48,606 bases of DNA from Chitinophagales bacterium (GTDB lineage Bacteria; Bacteroidota; Bacteroidia; Chitinophagales; Saprospiraceae): NCBI GenBank assembly GCA_013298955.1, contig JAAFJT010000029.1:1-48606 (forward strand). The letters run 5' to 3'. The position numbers and the translations under genes are program-made. Below the pieces are notes generated by a model. It saw only the letters and a list, made by a program, of their open reading frames with translations. It ran no database searches and was not told the DNA's origin. Of this stretch, positions 14,799 through 23,003 are shown piece by piece; position 1 is the first letter of the stretch, and the number at the start of each line of letters is the position of its first letter.

Positions 14799-17225
14799 TT
14801 ACGCATACACATCTACTTCCGTCTTCACTTTCAGCAAATCGCCCAATTTCAAAAAGGCGCGCCGCCATTCTGGATTTGGATATTGCCTTTCTTTATGCTC
14901 ATAACGCTTTAACAGCGAGAAATATACATTCTGACTTTTCCATATATCTGCTTTAATTTTCAAATCATTTAAAATCGTCAAAACTTCTATCAATGATTGT
15001 AACCGATTCAGTGGAATGCCAATTTTTTGAATCCGCCTCACTTCTTGGAAAATGCGTTCCGCCGCAGCCAATTTAAAGGCATTTTCATCCGTAAAACCAA
15101 TGTTCCATTTCTTAATTTCCCCTAAAATATTTTGTAACTCGCTGATATCCAAGGATTCTTTTTCAAAAAAGGCTTTCAAATCCAAATTCAAAATGTAACT
15201 CACTGCATTTTTATACGCTTCAGGAATATTCACATTGGAAACCAATAAACCATTCATCAAGCGATAATTGTCTTCATAAATTTTGCGGAATGAACTTTCC
15301 ACATTTTTAAGGTTTTTAGCGGTGATGATGTCAATAATTTTTTGTTTTTCCTCTTTGAATAATTGCCAAATTGTAAACTTTTCAGGACCAAAATACGTCT
15401 GAAACGCGCCAATTACATCTGCTAAGTTAATGGTTTTGAACGCTTTAACGGTTTTTTGATACATTTCATCAAAAGTCGTTTTATCCATATTCAACGAAAT
15501 ATTGCCTATCAAATTCAACTCGCCCAAGTACAAAACCGCAAAACTAAAATGCTTTTCCGATTGCGTAATCTTCGACCGAACCATCGTCCGACCCAAAACC
15601 AACCATTGTCCACCCATTTCAACGCGTTCAAAAAAGTCACTTTGTGCCACATAATTGAACAATTCCAAGCGGCGCGGATAGCGTTCAAACATCGAACTGA
15701 CGGCATAGTGCATTCCAACCCGCATCAAATCCACATGCGCAGGGCGCACATACATCTCATACGCATTGCCACCATCCCCAATTTCGGGCATATTACTCGG
15801 TGCTTGCGCCAAGCGAATCATAAATTCGGGTTCAAAATCCACATTGGCAACTTGCCGCGCATAGTGAATCGCCCGACACGCGTATTTCAAAATCTGCGTA
15901 TTTTCCAATCCAGAAACTTCATCAAAAAACCATCCGCAACTCGTGTACATCAATAAAGCGTTGCGCTGCATCTCCATCAATCGAAATAAATGGGTATTTT
16001 CCGCTTCCGTCAAGGGACGCGCCGCGTATTTTTCCAAAAATTGGTCTGTAATCTCCGCTTTTCTATCCAATAAAATATCAATATAACCATCTCGCGCCGC
16101 CCAAGGGTCACGGACATACATCCGCGCTTGCCCTTCAAAAATCGGTGCAAGTTGGTCGCGCAACCAATTCAACGCATTCCGCAAAGGACCCCGCCATTTT
16201 TGATGTCCTGCATTCGAGCCTCCTGTATTGCAACCGCAATCGCTGCGCCAGCGTTCAATCCCATGAACACAACTCCAAGACGAATTTTCATGGATTTCTA
16301 CCTCATATTCAGGTGGGAATTTCTCCAAAAACTGCCCATAATTAATGAGTTGTGCAAACGATTTTTCTTCTATATAATTCACACAAGAAGCCAATGCCAT
16401 ATCGCCAAATCGATGATGATGTCCATAACTTTCGCCATCCGTTGCGACGTGAATCAACTCAGGCGATTCATTATTCGAGAACATGCCTGTCAATCGTTGT
16501 CCGAAACCCGTCCCATCTTTGAGCAATCCCTCAAACGCAACCGCTTGTGAAACGCCGCCATTATAGAAAAAAAGAGCAATACTTTTCCCACTTGGCAACC
16601 TACACCAATACGGGCGGCGGGTTTCAATATTATCATTATAAGTCTGCGTCCAATAATTTTCGCCGATTTTTCGGAAATTTTTAGCCTGTCTCGGGGCTAA
16701 AATTGTATATTTGATGCCACAATCTGCCAAAACTTCCAATGTTTCGGTGTTGACCGCCGTTTCCGCACACCACATCCCTTCGGGAAAACGCTTGAAACGA
16801 TATTCAAAATCCTTGATGCCCCAAATTACTTGCGTTAGTTTATCCCGACGATTGCACAAAGGCAATATCAAATGACTATGCGCTTGCGCCACCGCAGAAC
16901 CATGTCCGCCAAAGGTTTTGCGACTCAATAAATCCGCTTCTTGAATGAGTTGATAAGTGGTCGGGTCTGCCGTTTCCATCCAAGAGAGCAAGGTTGGTCC
17001 GAAATTGAAACTGATTTTAGCGTAATTATTAATAATGTTAATAATTTTGTCTTCGCTGTCCAAGATGCGCGCTGTCGCATTACACGCGTAACATTCAAAA
17101 TTAATTCGTTCATTCCAATCGTGGAATGGTGCAGCCGATTCTTGAATTTCAATGGTCTCAAGCCAAGGGTTTTCACGGGGCGGTTGGTAAAAATGCCCAT
17201 GAATACAGACAAACTTGTTATTCAT
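14799..17225 (-). CDS. GH57-like glycoside hydrolase with DUF3536 domain
   Basis: The protein is 808 aa with no signal peptide. It opens with FVCIHGHFYQPPRENPW, the N-terminal strand of GH57-type (beta/alpha)7 hydrolases. It contains FGPTLLSWME, HGSAVAQAHSHLILPL, FPEGMWCAETAVN (with the nucleophile-type Glu) and VATDGESYGHHHRFGD (acid/metal region). The middle shows SWSCVHGIERWRSDCGC, a signature of the DUF3536 part. GH57 enzymes act on alpha-glucans such as glycogen, so a cytoplasmic role in glycogen or maltodextrin turnover is likely. The next gene in the same direction upstream is a glycosyltransferase at 17397-18230. The C-terminal ~200 residues are helical and family-specific. Confidence 0.88.
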   Translation of the reverse strand: MNNKFVCIHGHFYQPPRENPWLETIEIQESAAPFHDWNERINFECYACNATARILDSEDKIINIINNYAKISFNFGPTLLSWMETADPTTYQLIQEADLLSRKTFGGHGSAVAQAHSHLILPLCNRRDKLTQVIWGIKDFEYRFKRFPEGMWCAETAVNTETLEVLADCGIKYTILAPRQAKNFRKIGENYWTQTYNDNIETRRPYWCRLPSGKSIALFFYNGGVSQAVAFEGLLKDGTGFGQRLTGMFSNNESPELIHVATDGESYGHHHRFGDMALASCVNYIEEKSFAQLINYGQFLEKFPPEYEVEIHENSSWSCVHGIERWRSDCGCNTGGSNAGHQKWRGPLRNALNWLRDQLAPIFEGQARMYVRDPWAARDGYIDILLDRKAEITDQFLEKYAARPLTEAENTHLFRLMEMQRNALLMYTSCGWFFDEVSGLENTQILKYACRAIHYARQVANVDFEPEFMIRLAQAPSNMPEIGDGGNAYEMYVRPAHVDLMRVGMHYAVSSMFERYPRRLELFNYVAQSDFFERVEMGGQWLVLGRTMVRSKITQSEKHFSFAVLYLGELNLIGNISLNMDKTTFDEMYQKTVKAFKTINLADVIGAFQTYFGPEKFTIWQLFKEEKQKIIDIITAKNLKNVESSFRKIYEDNYRLMNGLLVSNVNIPEAYKNAVSYILNLDLKAFFEKESLDISELQNILGEIKKWNIGFTDENAFKLAAAERIFQEVRRIQKIGIPLNRLQSLIEVLTILNDLKIKADIWKSQNVYFSLLKRYEHKERQYPNPEWRRAFLKLGDLLKVKTEVDVYA

Positions 17226-17254
17226 AATTAATTGATTTCAAATAATTTATAGCA

Positions 17255-17369
17255 AATTGGAACGCGGATGATGCAGATTGGGCGGATGAGCGCGGATTTT
17301 TTGATTTTTAAAAACAGTTCAAAAAATCCGCGCTTATCCGTCCAATCGGTGTCCTCCGCGTTCCAATTT
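17255..17369. repeat. family B long palindrome
   Basis: AATTGGAACGCGGATGATG on the left and the inverse ending CCGCGTTCCAATTT on the right enclose a loop near 17305-17325. It lies between the GH57 gene and the upstream glycosyltransferase gene, so it would be in the 5' leader of the GH57 transcript if the box at 17386 is its promoter. Confidence 0.8.
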
Positions 17370-17385
17370 TTACCGATTGGTTTTG

Positions 17386-17393
17386 CAAAGATA
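17386..17393 (-). promoter_or_regulatory. possible -7 promoter box for the GH57 gene
   Basis: TATCTTTG on the minus strand matches TAnnTTTG, but no clear -33 element is seen at the right distance. It lies 160 bp upstream of the GH57 start, just past the stop of the preceding gene. Confidence 0.3.
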
Positions 17394-17396
17394 AGG

Positions 17397-18230
17397 TTAT
17401 TTTACGAAAGTATGAAATTTTGCCTTCAAGCGTTCCCAAAAAAAAGTGCGTTTGGGCGTTTCCAACGGTTGATTTTGAGTCATAACTTGACCCATTTTCA
17501 AATAATATTTGTAAAAAGTGGATGCCGAAAAGCCCCATTTTTTCATAAACTGGGTTCGACCATCATTTTTTACGACACGCCCTGTGGAACGTCCTTGAAA
17601 ATGATACACGCGACTTGCCCCCAATCCTTTAAAAATCCGACAACCAACAGACCACAATTTCATGGATAAATCGGGGTCTGAATACATGCCGGGACTAAAT
17701 TCTACACTGAATCCGCCGACTTCCATCCACAAAGCTCGCGGCATTATCAAGGGCGGCCAGGAGGCTCCAAACCAATTTTCTTTGGCGAAACTCCGATATT
17801 CGCGCAATAATCTTTCGCGTTCAAAGGTTTCGGGCGTTCTGCCGAAATCTGCTAAGATATTACAAGCGTTGATGCCCGCAGGTTCAATCATCGTTGCGGA
17901 AAGCATCCATTTGGCTTCCGTCAATTGTTGAATTTCCGTCATCAACACCGTATCCCAATCGGGCAACACGTACATATCATCATTCAAATACAAAATATAA
18001 TCATATTTTGCTTTGCCTGCGGCAAGATTGATAGCCCGACAAATGCCAATATTTTCCGAACTTTGGGTAAAATCCAAATTTTGTTGTTTTGCCCAATCCA
18101 AAGTCCCGTCTTTGCCATCGTTGATATGCAGCACGATTTGATGCGGATAAGCCGAATGTTGACGGATGCTTTCCACACAAAGTTTTAACAACGGCAAATT
18201 ATTCCAAGTCGGAAGGAGAATTGTAAACAT
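17397..18230 (-). CDS. family-2 glycosyltransferase
   Basis: The protein is 277 aa. The GT-A signature is near the N-terminus: FTILLPTWNN, IVLHINDGKDGT, ENIGICRAINLAAGKA and the metal-binding YLNDDMYV. The rest includes an EFSPGMYSDPDLSMKLW motif, where SDPDLS provides an acidic catalytic region. No membrane segment is seen. The transferred sugar is unknown. It is separated from the polysaccharide cluster at the left of the window and may act in another glycan pathway. Confidence 0.88.
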   Translation of the reverse strand: MFTILLPTWNNLPLLKLCVESIRQHSAYPHQIVLHINDGKDGTLDWAKQQNLDFTQSSENIGICRAINLAAGKAKYDYILYLNDDMYVLPDWDTVLMTEIQQLTEAKWMLSATMIEPAGINACNILADFGRTPETFERERLLREYRSFAKENWFGASWPPLIMPRALWMEVGGFSVEFSPGMYSDPDLSMKLWSVGCRIFKGLGASRVYHFQGRSTGRVVKNDGRTQFMKKWGFSASTFYKYYLKMGQVMTQNQPLETPKRTFFWERLKAKFHTFVK

Positions 18231-18264
18231 TTTAGGTTAATAGTTTTCAGTAAAACCGTTACAA

Positions 18265-18308
18265 AAAACGCAAAGAAACAAAAGTCTTTTGTTTTCTTTG
18301 CGTTTTTT
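18265..18308 (-). terminator. hairpin terminator
   Basis: AAAAACGCAAAGAAACAAAAG and its inverse CTTTTGTTTTCTTTGCG pair with one extra T, flanked by an A-run on one side and a T-run on the other. It ends the lipoprotein gene at 18330-19109, read leftward. Confidence 0.7.
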
Positions 18309-18329
18309 ACCATTTTGCGCCTTATCATT

Positions 18330-19109
18330 TTAATCAAAATGAAGCGGCAAGGAAACTCCTAATTGAAAAGGCGTATTCAATCCATTCCGCCCAACATCAC
18401 CTCGAACCAAAGACAGGTAGATGGATGTTTTTTTACATTGATAATTGATGGTAAATTGATGAAAAAAAGCCTCTGGAATGAGAAAAAGGCTTGAAGAAGC
18501 ACCACCAAACATATATCGAGCATTTATAAACTGTTCGTTTTTCAAGCGCATTTTCAATCCTGTGGTGATGCCTGCGACTAATGAAAGAGGCGATTCTGCA
18601 TTTCGAGTGGAATTGAAAAAAAATCTATTCCGCACTGCATCCACTGTATCTCGAAATTGCGTATAATTCCCGCCTTCCCCTTGTAAAGCAAAACTGCCAC
18701 CAAACATTTGCCATGTAAAAACATCATTGATTGGGACGAGCCAAGTACGGTATGTTTTGATACCCATACCTCTATACATTAATGATTTTTCTATATTTTT
18801 AACATTTGCCCTATATTCTCCTGCGAAAAAATATACGCCAATCGCTTCTTCTTGATACAAACTGCTCCATGCAAGGTGCGCCGATATAGAGCCGCCTACA
18901 TTTTTTTCTTGGGGTTGATAGGTCGCGCCTGTTCCAAAGCTCCCACTTGCGTAGGCTTTGAAAGCCTTATTCGTGGGTTCAATATCTGGGTCAGGCGTTT
19001 CCATATACGTCAGTTGATGCCCTTGAAAAGCGGGTCCGTAGGTGGAACAACTGCTCATGAATACACCCACAGTTACGCAGGAAATTAAGTACAATGTTTT
19101 GTTAATCAT
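18330..19109 (-). CDS. outer-membrane lipoprotein of unknown function
   Basis: The protein is 259 aa. The signal peptide ends with FMSSC, so Cys21 should be lipidated. The mature protein has an extended early part (DPDIEPTNKAFKAYASG), then alternating Gly/aromatic strands and a terminal strand, FQLGVSLPLHFD. This suggests a small barrel or lipocalin-like surface protein. I do not recognise a named family. It is followed downstream by a strong hairpin terminator and preceded 37 bp upstream by the heme A synthase gene's stop, so it could be the last gene of that transcript. Confidence 0.75.
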   Translation of the reverse strand: MINKTLYLISCVTVGVFMSSCSTYGPAFQGHQLTYMETPDPDIEPTNKAFKAYASGSFGTGATYQPQEKNVGGSISAHLAWSSLYQEEAIGVYFFAGEYRANVKNIEKSLMYRGMGIKTYRTWLVPINDVFTWQMFGGSFALQGEGGNYTQFRDTVDAVRNRFFFNSTRNAESPLSLVAGITTGLKMRLKNEQFINARYMFGGASSSLFLIPEAFFHQFTINYQCKKTSIYLSLVRGDVGRNGLNTPFQLGVSLPLHFD

Positions 19110-19146
19110 TATGATAAGTATTTAATAGTTTAGTATCTGTCTTAAT

Positions 19147-20208
19147 TTAAGTCGTTATTTTGCGCCAATATAAAATGCCTGTGGCGGTGTAAGTGCCTGC
19201 TAAAAGTAGGGTTGCAAACAGTAAATGTAAAGGTTGAAAAGCGGGTGGAATCGCCCATCTTGCCATGCCAATCCCTAATAGAATCTCGCAAAATAACGAA
19301 ATTAATATTAAAAAACATATATTTTTTAAAGAATTATTTTCAAAATAAGCGCGTTGCCGCAAATTCCAAACCCAATACAGCACCGCCGCCGCTAACAAAT
19401 AGTAGCTAAATCGATGTATATCATAAACAGTTCCCAAATGCGCTATCCAACTACTGCGGTCATCCGTATGGAGTTGCACCGCAACCCTATCAACTTGTTC
19501 CCGAACTTGCGTTCCAAGCATCATTTGAATAAAAATTAAAATACTTACGCCGATTCCGCCGCCAATAAAAGGCATTGGGCGCAACGTGAGGTGTCGATTG
19601 ACGTTTGGGTCTGCCTCATCTGCTATCAAAACGGCGGTCAACAACATTAAAAGAATGAGCATTGCCAATCCAAGATGTGCTGTAATGATGCCCGGCATCA
19701 AATTGGTCGAAACGACGATGGAGCCTAACCATCCTTCAATACCAACGCCGATAAAACTCATTAAACTTAACCAAAATACCACAGGACGCGTTTTGCGAAA
19801 CGGTAAGGAACGGAGCAAGGTCGCAAAAATGAATAAACCAATCAAAACGCCGAGTAAACGATTTAAATATTCAATCCAAGTTTTAACTGAATTAAAGGAT
19901 TCTTCTACTTGTATTGATTTGTCTGTCAATATTTTACGCGCCGTTTCATTCCACCCCATTTTTTCTAAACGATGTGCAATTCGCGCATTTTTATCTAACC
20001 TTTTTTGTAAATAAATCGTTTTATAATCGGCGGGCAATTGCGATACATCGGTTGGCGGAATCCAAGTGCCAAAACATTTGGGCCAATCGGGGCAACCCAT
20101 CCCACTGCCCGTACTGCGCACAATGCCGCCCACAAGAATCAATAAAACAAAAGCATAAATCGTAAAAATAGCCGTCTGGCGATATTTTTTTAAAATCATT
20201 TGTTGCAT
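19147..20208 (-). CDS. ctaA: heme A synthase (COX15/CtaA family)
   Basis: The protein is 353 aa with eight membrane segments. It oxidises heme O to heme A for aa3-type cytochrome oxidase. Visible signatures are GGIVRSTGSGMGCPDWPKC early on, with the two Cys of the first loop; a periplasmic ARIAHR His; SIVVSTNLMPGIITAHLGLA; VQLHTDDRSSWIAHLG; and DIHRFSYY and PLHLLFA, which supply the paired haem-ligand His residues. The length suits the fused 8-TM type. A second ATG lies three codons in (20199) and is equally plausible. No cox genes are next to it here. Confidence 0.93.
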   Translation of the reverse strand: MQQMILKKYRQTAIFTIYAFVLLILVGGIVRSTGSGMGCPDWPKCFGTWIPPTDVSQLPADYKTIYLQKRLDKNARIAHRLEKMGWNETARKILTDKSIQVEESFNSVKTWIEYLNRLLGVLIGLFIFATLLRSLPFRKTRPVVFWLSLMSFIGVGIEGWLGSIVVSTNLMPGIITAHLGLAMLILLMLLTAVLIADEADPNVNRHLTLRPMPFIGGGIGVSILIFIQMMLGTQVREQVDRVAVQLHTDDRSSWIAHLGTVYDIHRFSYYLLAAAVLYWVWNLRQRAYFENNSLKNICFLILISLFCEILLGIGMARWAIPPAFQPLHLLFATLLLAGTYTATGILYWRKITT

Positions 20209-20361
20209 AATTGGAATTTAAAGGATAAAAAGTTCCTTTAAAACACGTTTTAAACCAATAAGTTTTTTGATTGTTAGGCAAAGAAATTAAAAAAAGAAAC
20301 GTTTCCTAAAAGCAGTCCGCAAAATTTGTGGAAAAACGCCGTAAAAAAAAACAAAAAAATA

Positions 20362-20369
20362 TATATTTG
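20362..20369 (+). promoter_or_regulatory. possible -7 promoter box
   Basis: TATATTTG matches TAnnTTTG and lies 66 bp upstream of the GTG start of the following gene. No good -33 box is seen. Confidence 0.35.
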
Positions 20370-20435
20370 CATCGGCTTTTGCATCGTTTAAACAGGATGC
20401 AGTATTCGCCATCACATTCATAAAAAATTGCAGCC

Positions 20436-21188
20436 GTGTCTCGAAATCTTGTTATCATTCCGACGTATAACGAAAAGGAAAATGTTCTTAAAATTGCAGC
20501 AGCGGTATTTGCTTTGCCAATGCCTTTCGACGTGCTTATCATAGACGATGGTTCTCCTGATGGAACGGCACAATTAGTTAAAAATCAACAAGTTATGCAA
20601 GCGGGCAGGCTGCATTTGGTTGAACGAAAAGGAAAATTAGGTTTGGGAACGGCATACATTTGTGGTTTTCGATGGGGCTTGGAACATGGATATGATTATA
20701 TTTGTGAAATGGATGCTGATTTTTCGCATCCGCCAAAGGATTTAATGCGACTCGTAAATGCTTGTATGCACGAAAAGGCAGATGTGGCAGTCGGCAGTCG
20801 GTATGTGAAGGGCGGAAAAGTCGAGAATTGGCCTGCGGATCGCTTGATTTTGTCTTATGGCGCGTCCATGTATGTGCGCATGGTAACTTGGATGCCTATC
20901 AAAGATCCAACCGCAGGATTTGTTTGTTATAAGCGTAAAGTATTGGAAACCATCGATTTGGATAAAATTCGATTCATTGGTTATGCGTTTCAAATTGAAA
21001 TGAAATTTGCAGCACATACATCTAATTTCTCGGTGCAGGAGATTCCCATTACGTTTGTGGATAGAATCGAAGGGACTTCCAAAATGAATTCGGGCATTAT
21101 CAGTGAGGCGATTATGGGCGTTTTGCAGATGCGGTGGGCGCGTTTTTTCAACGATTATCGAAAAGAAGCAACATTAGTTTCTAATTAA
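20436..21188 (+). CDS. polyprenol-phosphate mannose synthase-like glycosyltransferase (DPM1 type)
   Basis: The protein is 250 aa from a GTG start, which puts the first strand at the right distance. Motifs are NLVIIPTYNEKENV, DVLIIDDGSPDGTA, CEMDADFSHPP (DxD) and VGSRYVKGG, with PTAGFVCYKRKVL later. This is the soluble DPM1-like family, which moves a sugar, usually mannose, from GDP-sugar to polyprenyl phosphate. The lipid-linked sugar then serves protein or glycan glycosylation. It has no C-terminal membrane domain, as expected for the single-domain form. It is alone between two divergent or convergent neighbours. Confidence 0.92.
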   Translation: MSRNLVIIPTYNEKENVLKIAAAVFALPMPFDVLIIDDGSPDGTAQLVKNQQVMQAGRLHLVERKGKLGLGTAYICGFRWGLEHGYDYICEMDADFSHPPKDLMRLVNACMHEKADVAVGSRYVKGGKVENWPADRLILSYGASMYVRMVTWMPIKDPTAGFVCYKRKVLETIDLDKIRFIGYAFQIEMKFAAHTSNFSVQEIPITFVDRIEGTSKMNSGIISEAIMGVLQMRWARFFNDYRKEATLVSN

Positions 21189-21242
21189 ACGAATCCTAAC
21201 ATTTTTTTATATAATTTTTTAAAATGAAACACCTTTTAAACA

Positions 21243-21280
21243 GGTAGGAGCTAAATTTTTAATTCAATTTAGCTCCTACC
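21243..21280. terminator. bidirectional hairpin between convergent genes
   Basis: Perfect 15-bp arms GGTAGGAGCTAAATT (21243-21257) and AATTTAGCTCCTACC (21266-21280) with an 8-nt loop lie between the DPM1-like gene and arsS. Confidence 0.75.
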
Positions 21281-21301
21281 ATGAATTTAACCATATCAAG
21301 T

Positions 21302-22369
21302 TTAAACTAATTCGCCGCCACACGACGAACCTGCGCCCGCCGTACATCCATAACAATGTTGATTCAAAACAATATTTCGCGTTGATAAGGCTTCAAAATC
21401 AAATTGGTCTAAATGTACCGCGTCTTTTGTACTGACCTTCAAATCCAACATTTGATTAAAATCACAATCATATAAAAAGCCGTCCCAACCCACCGAAATC
21501 GTATTTCGACACATCACGCCCGCAACCGTTGCAGGATTGAAAGCATTGATTAGCAACGACATATATTCATTATAATTTTCAGATTCTAATAAATAATCCA
21601 TGAAACGACTAATCGGCATATTGGTAATGGCAAACAATTGATTGAAAATAATATCAAATTTTCGCTTCAATTGTCGTTTAAATTCGGCTTGTAAGACTTC
21701 TTGCGCGGCGGGCAGAAACGCACCTGTTGGATTATACACCAAATCCAATTTCAAACCACTATCTGCTTGTCCATAACCAACCGCATTCAACATTTTCAAG
21801 GCTTTGATGGAATCTTCAAAAACCCCATCACCGCGTTGCGCATCCGTGCGACTTTTGCTGAAATAGGGCAAGGACGAAATGATATGCACTTGATTTTCAG
21901 CAAAAAAAGTGGGCAAATCATGGTATTTTGGATTGGCAACAATAATCGTCAAATTGCACCGATTGATGATTTTTTTGCCTAATCGATGACATTCTTGCAC
22001 AAACCAACGAAAATCAGGGTGCATTTCGGGCGCACCGCCTGTAATATCAACGGTCTGAATGTCGTACTGAGCCAAGATGTCAAGGCTCTTTTCCAATAAA
22101 GTACGTGATATTAATTCTTTCCTATCAGGTCCCGCATCCACATGACAATGGGCGCAGGTCTGATTGCATAATTTACCCGTATTGATTTGAAAAATATCTA
22201 ATCGACTCGCTTTCAAGGGTTTAAATCCTGCATCGGCTGCTTTTTGAGCAAAAGATGGGAATTGCACATCCATCCGTTCTTTGTCGTTCAATACTTTTAA
22301 TTGGAAAAACGTATCGGATAAGGCACTCTTTCGGGCTAAAAGGGATTTTGTTTTTTGATGAATTGCCAT
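21302..22369 (-). CDS. arsS: arsenosugar biosynthesis radical SAM protein ArsS
   Basis: The protein is 355 aa from ATG at 22369. An upstream in-frame ATG adds 17 unlikely residues that read into a palindrome. The radical-SAM cluster motif CNQTCAHC (CxxxCxxC) is followed by DITGGAPEMHPDF. The C-terminus has further Cys (HCYGCTAGAGSSCGG), as in the ArsS family that adds a deoxyadenosyl group to dimethylarsenite in arsenosugar synthesis. Some ArsS homologues contain selenocysteine; here the equivalent positions are Cys and no in-frame TGA is present. The carboxymuconolactone-decarboxylase-like gene typical of this system is directly upstream in the same direction. Confidence 0.9.
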   Translation of the reverse strand: MAIHQKTKSLLARKSALSDTFFQLKVLNDKERMDVQFPSFAQKAADAGFKPLKASRLDIFQINTGKLCNQTCAHCHVDAGPDRKELISRTLLEKSLDILAQYDIQTVDITGGAPEMHPDFRWFVQECHRLGKKIINRCNLTIIVANPKYHDLPTFFAENQVHIISSLPYFSKSRTDAQRGDGVFEDSIKALKMLNAVGYGQADSGLKLDLVYNPTGAFLPAAQEVLQAEFKRQLKRKFDIIFNQLFAITNMPISRFMDYLLESENYNEYMSLLINAFNPATVAGVMCRNTISVGWDGFLYDCDFNQMLDLKVSTKDAVHLDQFDFEALSTRNIVLNQHCYGCTAGAGSSCGGELV

Positions 22370-22395
22370 AATGATAATTGAATATTTGTAAATAC

Positions 22396-22427
22396 AAGGT
22401 CGTTGAGGTTTAAACCTCAACGACTTT
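22396..22427. repeat. family D perfect palindrome inside the arsS operon
   Basis: GTCGTTGAGGTTT and its inverse AAACCTCAACGAC meet without a loop (22399-22424). The palindrome lies in the 69-bp gap between the two operon genes. Related cores appear at 27937, 30493, 31030 and at the right window edge. Confidence 0.8.
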
Positions 22428-22438
22428 AAATCAAGCTA

Positions 22439-22780
22439 TTACATAGATATTTTTTTGACATGATTCATCATTTGAACGCTATACACCAACGTTGTTCCGC
22501 TTTTGATAGCAGCTGCCACATGTACGGCTTCCATCATTTGTTCCTCATCCGCCCCTTTTTCGAGGCAGGTTTTAGAATACGCATCAATGCAATAGGGGCA
22601 TTGCGTCGAATGCGCCACTGCTAACGCAATCAACGCTTTTTCGCGCTCGGTCAATGCGCCTTCTTTCATCACTTCGGCATAATAATCAAACCATTTTTTG
22701 CCCATTGTGGCTTGAAACTCTGTGATATTCCCAAATTTGCCCAAATCGGCAGGGTCGAAATACGTTTTTTGTTGAGACAT
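22439..22780 (-). CDS. ArsS-associated carboxymuconolactone decarboxylase/AhpD-like protein
   Basis: The protein is 113 aa. The AhpD-type redox motif is HSTQCPYCIDAYSK (CxxC with the nearby His). It is preceded by LTEREKALIALAVA and followed by VHVAAAIKSGTTLVY, all typical of the small all-helical family. This version is the 'arsenosugar biosynthesis-associated peroxidase-like protein' regularly found next to arsS. It probably handles oxidants or arsenic thiol chemistry. It is first in the operon, with a promoter-like box 35 bp upstream. Confidence 0.88.
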   Translation of the reverse strand: MSQQKTYFDPADLGKFGNITEFQATMGKKWFDYYAEVMKEGALTEREKALIALAVAHSTQCPYCIDAYSKTCLEKGADEEQMMEAVHVAAAIKSGTTLVYSVQMMNHVKKISM

Positions 22781-22814
22781 GATTGTATTTTTAAATGAAA
22801 ACTTTTCTGAAACG

Positions 22815-22822
22815 CAAACATA
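22815..22822 (-). promoter_or_regulatory. possible -7 promoter box of the arsS operon
   Basis: TATGTTTG on the minus strand matches TAnnTTTG and would give a leader of about 29 nt. No clear -33 box is present. Confidence 0.35.
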
Positions 22823-23003
22823 ATAGGAATTTGTTTAAAAATCTTGACCTAAACCAAAAATAGTTGCTTATTTCGATGCAGATTCAAAACCTTTAACTAT
22901 TTTTGTCACTGTCTTAAACAAAACCAATTTTTAGGTACTTTTCAAAATATCTTAATATTGGCTCTAAGCGAAATGAATCAAATTTATATTAAACGTTAAC
23001 TGT

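Noticed and set aside
15456-15956. 166-aa open frame on the + strand
   Set aside because: It is a shadow of the GH57/DUF3536 gene, whose motifs are clear on the minus strand.
21302-22369. Selenocysteine in ArsS
   Set aside because: Some homologues use Sec, but here the C-terminal positions are ordinary Cys and no in-frame TGA is present.
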